Shown here: positions 34,118-47,695 of the stretch, in pieces
How positions within the stretch are numbered: the stretch's first letter is position 1
Layout of the letters: each line of letters opens with the position of its first letter
DNA from: Panagrolaimus kolymaensis
Taxonomy: Eukaryota; Nematoda; Chromadorea; Rhabditida; Panagrolaimidae
Reading direction: 5' to 3'
Assembly: GCA_028622995.1 (NCBI GenBank)
Contig: JAJQJQ010000090.1
Location: 124,001 to 188,000 of the forward strand
DNA length: 64,000 nucleotides
The notes under the pieces: generated by a model
What the model was told of the DNA's origin: nothing
The model's input: only the letters and a program-made list of their open reading frames with translations
Databases searched by the model: none
Translations under genes and position numbers: made by a program

Positions 34118-37100
34118 TTATTGTTCAGCAAGTTCTTGTTTGATTCTTTGAATTGCATTGGTTTCTGATTGTTCTTCATTCTCTGGTGCTTCCACTTCAT
34201 CCAATCTTGATCGAATCGATTCGAACACCATTTCGCTATGTTGTTGATTGTAAAATCCTTTAGCAGCACGACCTAAAAAACCATACTAAGTAAGTCCTCA
34301 TCAAACAGAAATAAAGAAAACTTACGCTTCTTTCCTCGAACAAATAATAAATCAGCTAAAGTTAATTCACCATCATGATGTTCACCACTTTGTTCCATTT
34401 CTTTTTGCTTCTTTGTAACCCATCGAGGTTGATACGCACCCATTTGAGTTAGTTGAGATTTATCTTTCACCACTTCAGGTCTCAATGCAACGACTTCGAG
34501 ATTATTTATTTGAATGTTTGAAACAGAAGAGGTTGACGGCACTTCGGTTGGAATAGCAGGAGCAGATGCAAGAATACTTTCTGGTGGTAAATCGGATATC
34601 ACCATATCAGCTTTTCGTTTTCTTCCACGTTTTTTCGGAACTTTCTTTGGTGGTGGAGTTTCATCAACAACGATAACAGATTCACTTCTTTCAGGTTCAG
34701 GTGGAGCAAGAATTTGAAGATTAGAAGGAATAAGAAGTTCTCGACTTGGAAAATTGGTATCATCTAACATTGCATCTTTTCTTCTTCTTCCTTTTGCTTT
34801 TGGCTTTGATGCACTTGCAATGGCATTGGTTAATACAGAATCAATAGAGGTGTCAATTTTGTTTGAATTCATCACTGAAAAAGTAATCACCTTAGAAGCC
34901 TTTCATAAATAAACCAGAAACTCACTAATTCTTTTATAAACTCCAGGAATTTCTGATTCAGATACGGTGCTTGTCCGTCCAACAATTAAAGTATCATCTT
35001 CAAAAACAGAGACACCTAATGATTCATCATTTGTTTCTTCGAAAATTCTTTCCCTTTGTCGTCGAACTTGTTGAGCTTGAATTTCTTGAAGAATCTTTAG
35101 TTTTGCTTCAGGAGATCGTTGACCATGTTGAAGTAACATTGGAAGGAAAAACATTTTGAACATTCGTGCACGAAGAAGTAAATAATCAACAGAATTTAGA
35201 ACACGTTGTGGAAGTTCAATGTCCAAACGTTGATTTGAAAATTCAGTGAAAGCAACAGGAGATCCATTTTCATCCAATTGATCAAAGTATCCACTTGCAA
35301 CAGTAGTACAGATTCCGCGTCCACGTGCCTAAAAATGTTTTTGTTATTACGCAAAGATTAACATAAAGTGACAATTAGAAGAGGAAAAAAGCAAGTGAAA
35401 TCCATTAAGTATTCCCAAAATTTGCAACTAGTATAAACAACAAAACATACCCGATATTGATGAAGTGCAGTTAAATTTCCACGGCATGGCAGCATACAAT
35501 CACTTATTAGCTTGCAAAAAGCAATAAGAGGTGGTGATTCTTCTTTAGAATTTTCATAAACGGCAGGAACTTCTTCGAATGTTAATTCCTAAAATACGAT
35601 TCGTTATCAACTTTATAAAGGACATCCATAAAACAAACTAACATCTCGGTAATATTCGGTTGATCGTTTGACGGAATCCAATCTCCAATGCTTTTCATAA
35701 AAGTACATACTTGATGAAACCAAATGTTTGTTTAGGTTTAACATCAATCGAAGGATCATAGCTTCACGATCAGTCACCCAATACTTTCCATTATCTTCAT
35801 CTTCCATTAAAACCAGCTCGGCGATTCTTTTCTTAGTTCCATCTTTTCGATAAATTCTTTCTTCAGGAAGGTTGAGAAGCCTTGCCATTTCAGGAGTAAG
35901 ACGCATTTCACGTATGAGTTCACATTTTTCAACAAGCTCAGTTTCACTTCTTACAAGAGCAAGACGTTTGACATCAGATGGTTTCACTTTTTTACCACGT
36001 CGTTGAATTTTTCGTCGGCGAATTCGAATACGAGGTAAACGACGTTTTCTTTGTTGATCAAGATCACTGAAAAAGATGTTAATTAATAAGTGAAAAGAGG
36101 ACAAAGAAATGGAGCAACATTCGAGTATACAGTAGTTATGGTAATTTTGTTGAACTTCAAGAGCCGAAAAGCGCTTTTCAAATGGTTTCGTGTTAAAAGG
36201 TAAACAACATCCATCATCATTTAGAAGATATCGATAGTTCGTTTTACCCATACTGAATGTCAAAAAGCCTTACCTTTCTCTAACAACAATAACTTCATCC
36301 ATCAATTGCTTTACTCTGTCGATGTCTTCTTCTTTATATTTCGTTAACAAGTGATCAAACGGTTCACCACAGCTGCTGAATTCTTCACATTCCAGATCAC
36401 GTAATCGTTTTCTTTCACTTAATTCTATTTGAAATTCTTCCAATTGTAACCGGATTTCTTGAGGAACAGCACCATTAAGCTTTTCAAAACGTCGAAGACG
36501 AACTTCATCCACGGTTAAACGTTTCTTCCATATTCCTGTTGCATATGCATGAACATCTCCAAATTGTTTTCGTCGTTCATCGTCTACGGTATCAGCGACT
36601 TGAATTTGTCCACTTCGGTTTAGAATGAATGCTCCAATACCAAATCGTTTAGCAAAATCATTTTCTTCATTTAGTTTCTCAGCTTCGAAGGTTTCATAAA
36701 CTTGAAAACGCGTTAGAACATCTTGACGACGAGAGAATTGATTCCAAATTGAGTGATCATCATTTGCATCCAAATCATATGGTGGACGATCCTAAATAGT
36801 AATTTGGGATAAAAGTAAGAGAAAGCTAATGAAACACAAACCCTAATTTTACGATTCAAAAAACGACGAAATCTTGAACGAACATCAGCTGGATGACGAT
36901 TAGATAAAAGTTGACTAATTTCTGACCATCTTCCACGACCAAAAAATCTGACAGCAGTTAAGATCATTTCATCTTCTTCTATGGTCCAATTTTGAACGTT
37001 TCTTTTGGAATCCAAAACATTGCTCCAACGTGATCGGCATTGAGGGGCACTTCTTCCAGGAACACATGATGCAATTCGATCCCAATCATATGGGCCATAA

Positions 37101-39043
37101 TGATTGACAGCTTCCAAAAGGAACTGAAAAAGTGAAGTTAATACAAGAAGCAAAAAAAGAAAGAATGGTAAGGATGTAAGCTGGCATTAAAAGGCAAGAA
37201 AGTAAAGCATCTTTTAGCTATTAATGGCTTTCCAAGAATAACATGTCGCACAAAAAACATGGTATCTCAAAGCTGACAAAACTAGTTAACAATCTCATCC
37301 CTCATTACATAAACTTGAAAAACGAATTCCTTACCATATCTTCAGCATGAGTCCATCGACCAATATGAACAGACATATTCAGCGAATATTGAAAGCGTCG
37401 ACGACATTCATTCGTATTTCGGTTACCCATCAATTTTGCTACCTTTTCCCATGGAATTGAATCAATGTTATTGTAAACAAATACAATAGAAATGAGTTTT
37501 TCATCATCTTCACTTGACCACATTTGCTTTTCGATGAAATACTTTTGTTCAAGTTCTTTGGCTCGACAAAAACATTGGAATTCATTTCGGTTGGATCCAA
37601 GTTCGTGAGCAGCAAATTTCCAATTGATGAATGAAAGATTTGAAGCTTCATGAAGTTGTTCGTCTTCTTCAGTCGTCCAGGGAGTTCTATTGATTTTAGG
37701 CCTTTGTTCATTCATCCATCGTTGACGACATGCTGTTCCACTTCGTGTAACGTTAAACTAAAATTGAATGCTTTCAAACAAGAAACAAAAACAAAGCAAC
37801 CTTACATTTCTAACAGAAATTTCATTCCATGAAATTTTACTATAGTCACCAGTAAAGATTTCGTCGTCAGGTAACTTCAAAGTATACACAATTTTCCGAT
37901 CCAAGGTTTTGATTTCACTTCTCCATGATTCCAAATCGTCGTCAGTGTTTGTCGCATCAAAACTTTTGATTTTGTCTTCAAGAAGAGATTTGCGAGATTC
38001 CAGCCGTAAAGTCATTTGACGCAAAAGTTGTTCACGAACAGCCTCACGAAGTTTTCGATAATCTTCTTCACGCCCTAAAAATACAGTATGATGAAGTTAG
38101 TATTCAAAGAAACAAAAGCTGTGAAAACACAAAAGAGCTATGATAAAAGCTTCCAGTAAAGTAAAAGTAAAACTTACATAACATTTCTTCTCGAATGGGT
38201 GTAGTGAGCAGATGAGTTTCACGCAATAGTTTGGTTTCATCGTTCATTGGTGGAGGCTAAAAAGCAAACGTAATAAAGATAAATAATGAAAGAGAAAAGC
38301 GTCATACCATTCCATGTCGATCTTTGAAGTATGGTCTCATATAAATTGCAACAGAAATAGAATAGGGCTTTGTATCTTCGGTTTTGTTCGCAAGTCTTTC
38401 ATGGATATCTTCTTGAGTTTCACGATTTTCATCCAATGCTCGATCAGTTTTAGCAATCAGCGATTCGATTATTTCCAGATAAGAAGCATTGTAAGCGATC
38501 AGATTTTGTAATTCATCATCAGTGACGTTAGCCATTTGACGCACAAGTAGGCGGAGTTCATCATCGATAATGAGTTCTTCTTCAAACTCGTCATCATCGT
38601 CGTCGTCATTTGCTTCATCATCGACTTCTTCATCTTGGAAATCAGCATTGCCTTCAGATTCAAAACCATCATTCGACGCATGAGCTGGTAAATCACGGAG
38701 TTCCTGAAAATGAAGGTGATTAGAAAACAGTTTTTAGGAAGTGTGAAGAAACATAAAAAGCTAGTTTATTGTTTTATCACGCATTATTAGGATGAAATAA
38801 GTTTGATGATTACGGTATCAGAAATAGTTTGAACCATTTTTCTTTCAAATAATGATGCAAAGAAACTTACTGAAGCTGATGGTTCATATGGATATTGGCG
38901 ATTTTGAACTAAAAAAGAAGTAAGGTTAAATCGATCAAAAAGTTTCTTTAAAAGGACATACCTTGAATGGAATTAATCAGTTCTGCTTCATTATATTCAT
39001 CATTATCACCGAACATGTTTCCAAATAGATCATTGCTATCCAT
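34118..39043 (-). CDS. snpc-4: snRNA-activating protein complex subunit 4, Myb protein (about 1251 aa)
   Basis: Thirteen exons (minus strand): 39043-38962, 38908-38871, 38703-38308, 38256-38178, 38074-37806, 37757-37335, 37123-36842, 36791-36274, 36066-35643, 35588-35451, 35328-34926, 34874-34326 and 34272-34118. The order fits SNAPc190: an acidic N-terminus, a half Myb repeat (GTACRQRW), then four Myb repeats at about residues 300-520 (PWTTEEDEQL, MWSSEDDEKL, RWTHAEDM-FLLEAV, NWTIEEDEMI). This 4.5-repeat layout is diagnostic of the subunit that binds the PSE of snRNA promoters; in C. elegans SNPC-4 also serves piRNA loci. The C-terminus is basic, with KKRGRKRK. A continuous frame at 36273-36067 is phase-compatible with both neighbours, so exons 8 and 9 could be longer. 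The start is 405 bp downstream of the ENPP stop on the same strand. Confidence 0.88.
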
Positions 39044-39447
39044 TATTATAGCTTTAAAGCTAACACAAAAAGGCACAAATAAAGTGATCAACGTACGTTT
39101 GTTTTTAACGTAAAATTGATAGAATAAAATTTTTTGTTGAAACTAAAAATTTTTGCTTTGAAGATTGAGTAACAGAGAAAGTCAGAGAAAAAATATTTTT
39201 CCGTGGTTTTTTGGTTGATGGCTTTTTGCCAAACGAAATTATGCGAGGCAGTTTTTTTTTTTTGGAAAATTTGAAAGCTTTTTTCTTTCAAGCTCAACCG
39301 TATTTTTTTATTTTTATTATTTGTTCGACAATTATGAAGTGGCAATGTTGTTTCTTTTGTTTTTAGCTAAGTTATAACATTTTTATTAACATACAAAAAA
39401 TTTTAAGTTTTACAATTAAACACAATTATTATTAAAAGGTTTGAAAG

Positions 39448-42400
39448 CTAACGATGCTCAAGTTGCCATAATTCTTCTTTGACTTCAGCTCGAAGTTGAA
39501 GGGCCATTTGTGAGGAATAATAATTTCGATCAATAAAAAATTCTAAACCTGTTAATAATTCAACATCGCGAACGCGAACCATATTTTGAAATAAATATTC
39601 TGTTGGATTCTGAAGAAAAAAAATTATGCATTTCCTATTTCTAAAACAAATAATAGCTAAAAACTAAATTTACCAAACAATTATCATCTTTTTCAATTAA
39701 TGGAAGAACTAAAGAAAGTACACGAGTTTTAGTTTCATCTTTGCAATGAGTAAACTGTTCATGCCATTCACCACCCGAACATCGTAAAAGTACTACAAAA
39801 ACATGAGATGCATTTTTTCCTTGTTTATCAATAACATCCGCTAATCCATCATTATCATTATCCCAAATAGGACCAGCCCATACTTTTAATGTAGCATAAT
39901 GTCGGGTATATTTTGAAACTAAATCAACTAAACTTTTCCATGCTCCATCAATAAAACCAATGGGAGCAGAAATTCGAGCTTGTTCAAAGTAAAAATGTAT
40001 GCCTGAAAAGAAGCATGTAATACTGTAGAGAGAATTAATTATAAGACATGGGTTTATTGACTATTTTTTCTAATTTGCAAGCTTACTATCGCGTGGAAAG
40101 AGACTAATAGTTCCTTTGAAAGATTTCCGTTTACATTCAGTCATATTTCCATCATGAATTTTAAGCGAGCAATTTGCTCGATGATCAATATTTGCGATTG
40201 GATGGCGGAGAAATGATTCAGCTACAATTGGTTTTTGTTCGGCGTCAAGAATAAGGGATGAATTACAAAAATGTGCTTCACATAAATTTGAATCCAGCCG
40301 TTCATCAAAACCAAGCGATTGTGAAGGATAACAATAACTTGCATTTGAGAGAGGTAACTAAAAAAGTAAGGTTGAAGAACAATTATCAAAGAAACTAGTT
40401 AGTGAGCCTGATCTTTATCTTTTAACTATCATCAGTTGCTTTACCTTAAAATGACAGCTATCACCACATTTCATCAAACTTATATCAACTTCACATTTGG
40501 GAAAAGGAAAGGACTGGCTTTCAGGATATGCAGGTGGATTATTTAATGTTGTAAACAAAAGTCCATGAGTTCCATTATTTGGGGCACGATTAGGAAGTTG
40601 AAGGACATCTGAAAAAATAATTAAAACTTGTAAGTAATTTTTTTTGTAAACTTTTAAAACTGGTATCATGAGCAAAAGAAATGTGATAAACTCACCAACA
40701 AATAAATTATATAATTCAATATTTTGAAATGGTGGAATTATTGCTTTTGGCTTAAAACTTGGTCCAATGGCTCCAAATATGGATCTCATAGATTTCATAA
40801 TATTATTATATCCATGTCCGCCTTTGTTTTTCCATGTCTCAAATTCTGTTTTGTTCCTTAAAAAATGATAGTTGGCATGTGAATGCGAAAAAATAAGGGT
40901 TTTTTCAACATACGTAAATGGTAAACTTCCAATAGCTGTATCAATAAAAATATCTCCAATTCTTCTCTCAGTATAATGCCTTCCACGTGGCATCGTTTTT
41001 TTGGTATATGCCCGAAAATTTTCACCTTTATGACACATTAATTTTGGAAAAGCTTCTAATGGATTTTTCATTTTCGCTAGTTCACCTTTGAGATAAATAT
41101 GTGCGCCAGCTACGGGTTCAATATAAACATCTGGAGAAGCCATGAGTTTTTCATATTCATATAGTTTTACAAAATGATCGGGTCTTAAACTTTGCATTCC
41201 ATGATCCGAAACTAAAACAATATTCACACATCCAAGAAGCTGTTGTTGATCCAAACGATGAAAAAGATAATTTAACATAGCATCCACGAAAATCATATTA
41301 GAATTCACTTCATTCGAATCTGGACCAAATGTATGTCCCACACCATCGGGTTGTTCGAAATAAAGGGTGAAAAAGCTTGGTCGATCTGATGTTGGATATG
41401 TTAGCCATTCAATAACCTAAATAAAAAAAGAATTAGAATTGTAAGTTTATCAAAAAAAGCTATGAAGGAGAATTAAACCGGAAAATTCAGTTTACTAATT
41501 GTGGGTTATGGTAGCATATCCAAATACTAAAATTTGTCATATTTGAATGCTTCAGAACCAATATTAATTATGTTTTTTAAAGAGCATTTTTTTTGCATTT
41601 AGCAGAAAAGTTACGGTATTTTCATTAAAGGTTTTTATGCTTTATCCCACACATGATTGTAACCCAAAATTTCTGAAGTTGTTTTGGATTGTGCAACCAA
41701 TGTTTATGCTTCCCCAATAATATTTCTCAGATGGTAATCAGCAATAAATAAAAAAAGATAATTCAACAAAAGTATCACGAGTTTTAGCATCCAACCGTTC
41801 TTATTTTGTACTTTTGACGTTGAAAAATCATTTTATCTATAAAAAAAGCCTAACTACTGATTTCATTTAATTTTTTGTTTTTTTTTATGATGAAAACACC
41901 TTGTTTTATGAATTTCAACAACATTCATTCGTTAATTTCATGTTTTTTTTTATTATTCAATTAAAAAAAGAGCTAATTATAAAAAAATGCAGAAGAAATG
42001 CGATGCTATCAAAAAATAAATTTTAGATGAACAAAGATCATCATCACCGTGTTTTTTTTATTGCTATTCTAGAATGATTTGCAAATGAAGAAAAAGAAAA
42101 AAGAAAAATCAATTCCATGAAAAAAATAAATAGTTTATAAATTTTGACAAAATTTTTATCCTTCCTTCCTTTTTCCTTTAACAATGAAAATGGTGATATC
42201 CATCCATTCCATCGCCTAAAGCAACCTCCTTTTCTTTCCTTCCTTCCATTTTCTCATTTGCCCCAAATCATGAAAGAAAAGAAAGAAGGAAAAAAATGAA
42301 GGGGAAAGAAGATCGCGACTGCGTCACACACTTTTATATTGTCTATTATAATATTTAAAAAAGTCGAATATATTATATTATTGGTGGTAATAAAAACCAA

Positions 42401-45400
42401 CCATGAAGGAGAAGACGACGACTAACATTGATATCTATCGTCTGTAAAGTTTATCCGTTTTTCGTTTTTTTTTATCTTTGCGCGTTTATTGATTGCTCTA
42501 TCCGTAAAAATTACGTCGTGTGTTTTTTTTGGTAACTAAAAGCTCAAAAAAGCTGTTATCATTATTATCTTTGTTTAAAAAATAACTAATTATTTTTTTA
42601 GCCATGTGGTTACCATTAATATTGGCAACATTGGGTTGTGCAACAACGATTTTTGCAGAAGATAAAGCTGAAGTTAATATTCGAGTTAGTGGAGCTTGCA
42701 GTCCAAGTAAGCATAAATCCTGTTAAAAATAGACTGTTTCATAAAAAAAATCAAGAAAGTTCGTTCGAGTTTAAGATTCCTTCTCATTTCAAAGAAGTTC
42801 ATTTTTATTGATGCATTTATCACTTTTTTTTATCAATTACCTATTATTTTTATTCTTTGAGTCATACAACATGACTAACTTATGTAGCTCTAATCTTTCC
42901 AAATTCCCTCGTTTTTTTGTCGAAAACTTTTATTTGCAAATTGCAACTAATACGTCAATCATTTTTTCTTTCCAAAACATTTTAATATTTTTAATTTTGC
43001 CATTCAAACCGATTATTTCTAAAATAAAATTAGTTATCAAATTTCGATCGGTAAATTATATAAAGAAAATAAAATTTAAGCTTTTTTAAAGTTTGATGAA
43101 AGCTACTGTATCTTTTTAATTCTTGCTTTAACAAAATCTTAATTTTTTCAGTTTATTTGCAAAGAAGAGGAATTGAATTAAGTAAATATAAACCATTGAT
43201 TCGATTTAATCCAGAAAAAATTCAACTCATTCCGAAAAATCCCGTTATTCCTGGATGTGTTAAAATTAAAGCAGAAGGTGTCGAAATTTTGAAACCTATT
43301 AGAAATTTATTAGCTGAAGTTGAAATGCGTATTGGTGGAACTCCAGATCCCAATAATCCTACGCTGCCATGCACAAAGAAAATCGATGAAAAGGTTAATC
43401 AATGCCCTTGCGCTAAAACTGAAGGATCATGGTTTGTTAAAAGCTTGAAATTAGAAGATTTAGTTTTACATAATTCAATATTTTAGTGTATTTTGCGATT
43501 TTTGTAAACAAATGAAAAGTCAAACTTCAAGAATTTCTATTACTGAACAACGTTCCAATTCTGGCAATCAATCGATTAATGAAGCATGCAAATGTGAAGT
43601 CATGCAACCTGGACTTTATGATATTGAAACCGAAATGTGTACACCCGAACTTGATGATGCTAAACAATTTATTCCTCCAGAGATTCAAAATAATATTTTA
43701 GAAAAAACTCCCGTAAGCAAATTTTAAACCATTAAAAACTAAATTTTAACCCTAAAAAACTTTTTGCAGATTTCTATGTTTATTACTGTTTATTTAATGG
43801 ATATGCAACAACATTCATCCGAAAGTTATCTATCAGCTTTTGGTAAAGCTATTTTACAACGACGTATGGCTCAATCTACCGTTGCATGCTTCCTTATGGG
43901 TATGGATGTAACTTTGGCATCTTCAGGTTAAAACAAACAAAATGAAATGTATTTGCGGGAAATAAACCAAAAAGAAAAAAGTGAAATGGAAAAAGTGTAA
44001 AGATTCGAGTTATTTTTTCTTCTTTTAAAAGTTTTTCATGAATGATTGTTTGTCAATAATTAATATTATATATTTTTTTCTTGGAATAAATTAAGAAAGT
44101 TTTCTAAGTTTTGCAAAAAGAAAAAATATTGTAATTTTTTAATGCACATTTTTGAATTAAAGTTGCTTTCGATAACTAAGCATTCTTTCTCTTTGTTGAG
44201 TTAGAAAACAAGAAAAAAAGAGATCAGTCAAAATAGAAAAGTTGAAGAGAGAAAATTAATAAAACCAACCGTATCCACACGTTGACTGAAAGGAACTACA
44301 TCGCTGAATGTTGCTTTGTAAGTTGGAGTACTTCCTTGAATTTCGACTTCCGAACCAGGCCAAAAGAACTAAAAAAATAACTACAGTAATAATTATTCGA
44401 ATTTAGCTAATATTTTTCTGATTTCAAAGCCTTTTATTTTACAGAAAATTTTTTGATATTTGCGTAAACAAAAAGTCAACGAGTAAGCATCTTAAAAAAA
44501 TTGCTTACTGTTCCAGTCTTTTTTCCAGCAAAATTAACCGTATTCCAAATCTATAAAACTTGCCATAATTGGAGTTATAAAACTTAAACGCCTTACGGGT
44601 TCGCCTTTATACCATTCTTTAGTCCCAAATTTTCGAGTATATCGAAATTCATCACCAAATTTTGTGGTAGTAATATTTTCACCTAAATAAACTCCATTTT
44701 TCATTCGACTATCCAAAAATTTATTATCCACAATTCCATGTGATTCTGGATATAAGCCAGTCACCATCGTGTAATGATTTGGATATGTGGAAGCTGGAAA
44801 ACTTGGAAACATATAAGGAGCTGAAGTTCCACAATGCATCATTCTCTCAATGGCAGGAGTGATATTTCGTTCCAAATAATCTGCACGAAATCCATCAAGC
44901 GATATTAATATTAGCGGTGGAACATCGTATCTACGAACTCAAATGTTAGAAAGAAAAAGAAATAAGTTTAAAAAAAAAAATAAACTTACGTTGCACTGCA
45001 AACTTTTTTACATGTATCCCGCCATTCTCCATGTTTATTATAATATGCTATATTATCTATATCTTCTTTATATTTCCATACAAATGCTAAACCAACTATC
45101 AATAAAGATATCGAGAGAATTGCAATAATAATTGAAAATATTAATTGCTTTTTTGATGCTTGTGCAAGCTTTGCACGAGCCTGAAAAAAATGGAGATTAA
45201 ATTGGTTTTTTAATTATTCCTTGAATTTTTCGTTTTAATGAATCCTTTGTTTCAAATCTTTATTTATCCCCTTTGATTTTTTGTAAAAATATTATCTTTG
45301 CCACTTCAAAAAAACCCATAAAACAGTCAAAACAAAACTAAAAGGATTCCAAAATATTATGTTAATTACCGGGAATCATTGAAGCGAAATTTCTTTGTAA

Positions 45401-46322
45401 AGCATTAAAAAGCCCTTCTTTACCCAAAAAGTGATTCAAAAACATAGAAACAAAAAAACTCAACGATTTCTAGCTCATCTTTAATATATTCATCGTGAAC
45501 AAAAATGGATGCAGCATTTTTGGTACAAAAGGAAGCAACTCTATCAGTCATGTGGATCGATCCCAAACAAAAAATAATAATAACAACAGCTCAGCCAACT
45601 ATTATTTCCGTTGAAAAGTCATTATGGGAAAGAAAAGGAAAAAAGAGAGGTGCTTTTACTATTTTCTATTTATACTCATTTCATTTTTATGTATGTTTTT
45701 TCTATAAAAAAGATAAGGATCTCAAAAAAAAAATCAGAGTCAAAGCTGCCAAATAAAATAAAAAAACGTTCAGACGAGGACGACAGACTACTGATTTCAC
45801 GTTTATTTTTTTATTTTTTTTTCTTTAAGGAAAAAGCATATAAATCAAATATAAAAAAAGGTCATAATGAAAGAAATCGAATGGGAAAAGTTCATTTTGG
45901 ACTCATAGTTACGTAACCGTAAACACATGAATATGAAGAAAAAAACCTGTTAGCGGATTCATATATTTTTTGGAAGGGCAATGTTTTTGAGTCTAACTTT
46001 TTTTATAGCTAAAAATAAATCAAAAAATTGGAGGAAAAAAAGCTACGAACTAATTAATGCGTTGAAACGATTTTTTGGGTTTCTTTGAATTCAACATCTT
46101 CCATTTGAGCATTAGACTATCAGAAAAATAATTTTTAGTTTTCAAAACAAAAAGTCTTATCCCAAATAAATCGAAACTATAAAAATAAAAACTTTTGTAA
46201 TTAAAAAGATTTTTTTCTTTTCTTTAAGAACACAAAAAATTTTAGGGTTAATTATTTAAATTTTTTTAAGTGCATAATTATTATTAACTTACCAATTTGA
46301 TTGAACCTCGTCCTCTTAACAT
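39448..46322 (-). CDS. Ectonucleotide pyrophosphatase/phosphodiesterase, type II membrane (780 aa)
   Basis: Ten exons (minus): 46322-46293, 45180-44990, 44930-44597, 44550-44509, 44368-44270, 41416-40696, 40608-40445, 40357-40087, 40002-39674 and 39609-39448. A short cytoplasmic tail (MLRGRGSIKL, then ARAKLAQ) and one hydrophobic helix (about residues 22-42) give type II topology, catalytic domain outside. All metal ligands and the nucleophile are visible: D86 in SLDGFRAD, T122 in PASTYPNHY, D256 and H260 in EQPDGVGHTFGP, D303 and H304 in SDHGM, and H433 in GGHGYNN. The C-terminal nuclease-like domain ends near RVRDVELLTGLEFF. It should hydrolyse nucleotide or phospholipid phosphodiesters. 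Intron 5 (2.85 kb) contains another gene on the opposite strand. A 48-base phase-0 segment at 46116-46069 might be an optional exon. Homologue of C. elegans C27A7 genes, by recollection. Confidence 0.92.
42600..42601 (+). promoter_or_regulatory. Likely spliced-leader acceptor of nested gene
   Basis: ATTATTTTTTTAG sits two bases before the start codon at 42604, which is unusually tight but within what is seen for trans-spliced nematode genes. Confidence 0.5.
42604..43931 (+). CDS. Secreted nematode protein nested in ENPP intron (256 aa)
   Basis: Four exons: 42604-42706, 43152-43431, 43487-43712 and 43770-43931, phases consistent. Residues 1-18 (MWLPLILATLGCATTIFA) are a signal peptide. The mature protein carries cysteine clusters (CPCAKTEGSCVFCDFCKQ across intron 2, and CKCEV), suggesting a disulfide-rich extracellular protein. 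I recognise no catalytic motif and cannot name the family. A T-rich acceptor ends at 42601, two bases before the ATG, as for a trans-spliced gene. It is wholly inside the fifth intron of the ENPP gene and transcribed against it. It reads as intact, with normal codon use. Confidence 0.85.
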
Positions 46323-47695
46323 TATTTCTTCTTTTTTAAAAATATTTAATATTCGCACTTTTAATAAATATGTAAATCAATTTTTAATACCAACAATCTT
46401 CACTACCACAAAGCAATTTGGTGGTTTTCAAATATGAAGCATGCAACAACAATAAAAAAATATTATGTTAAAGGAAAAAAATGAAAGTTTGTAAACCTTT
46501 TACAAAAATACAAAAAAAAATGTGGGATTTTAGTTATTGAAATTCACAATGCTGATGATGAGAATGATGCAAATAATATTCATTCATGCAAATGAAAATG
46601 AAAATGGAAAAAAAATGAATCAACAACAAGCTTCCTATTTTTGGAGTCTCTAGTCCTTCGTCTTCTTCGATTGTTTTTCCTTGAAAGTAAAAAAATAGAA
46701 TAAAATATGATTCTCAAGAACGAAAAAATAAACACGCCTCCGTTGACGTTTGTATATATGTAAAATATATATGTGAAACCAATTGGAATTGGCGACGATT
46801 GTGTGTGTGATGGCAAATAAGGCAAAGATCGACAATAACACCACCAGCCGCCGCCAAAAAAAGTAAGCTTTTTTTTGACTTTGACTTTTTGCCTTTCTAA
46901 ATATAGGAATATCATCCATTTTTTTTCTTCATTTGTTTGGCCTTTAAAAGAAGCAGAAAAAAAGGAGTCTCATAAAAATACGTATGCGGCGTCAAAAATT
47001 TTTTTAGAGATGTGTCTTTTCCATTTTTCTTTTATTTTCATGCCATGATTGAAACTAATTATGGTTTGTTTCTGATGTAATGGATATTTGTGGAATATAT
47101 CTATTGACGAGAAATGGGATGTTTGTGTTCGTGAAATTTTTTTTTTTTGAAAATGTTTGTGAAGTCTCTCTTCGCCTCCTTTTTTTTGGTTGGTTGGAGT
47201 GATGTTTGGTTTAAGTTTAAAAAGAAAGAAGAAAGGCATATTTAATTTGCAAATTGCAATTGATGACACTGGTGGCGGTACAAATTGAGAAACATTGCGA
47301 ATTGACACCACACTTTATGATTAGAACAATTTATTTTGACACTAAAAAATGGGTTCAAAACCATTACTTTCCTCCAAAATAAAGCAAAAAAGTTGAATCA
47401 ATATTGAATTTTTATTTTGTTTAAAAATTGAAAGGATTTAGACAAATTTGAAGATTCTCAAATAATATATGCTTTTTATTTTTAAAAGACACAAAAAAAA
47501 TAGCAGTGATTAATATTTATTTTTAAAACTTTTTATTATTTTAATTTTATGTAGTTAATTTAATTTATAATAAAATAAATATTATGCTTTATAAATATTT
47601 ATGTGTTTACTTGATTAATGAAATCCAGATTATGTTGAACTCAAAAAGAGTCAAGAATCACTAATATTTATAAAGAAGTAGCAGCGAATTATTTT
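46323..47695. other. Intergenic region between ENPP and collagen genes
   Basis: No gene is supported. A 111-codon minus-strand frame near 46580-46915 is of mixed low complexity and lacks a family signature. The region should contain the ENPP promoter side and the collagen 3' UTR; several AATAAA-like words lie at 47560-47600. Confidence 0.5.

Noticed and set aside
46580..46919. Two overlapping minus-strand open frames of 89 and 111 codons
   Set aside because: Composition is low-complexity, the two frames overlap out of phase, and neither shows a domain or splice context.
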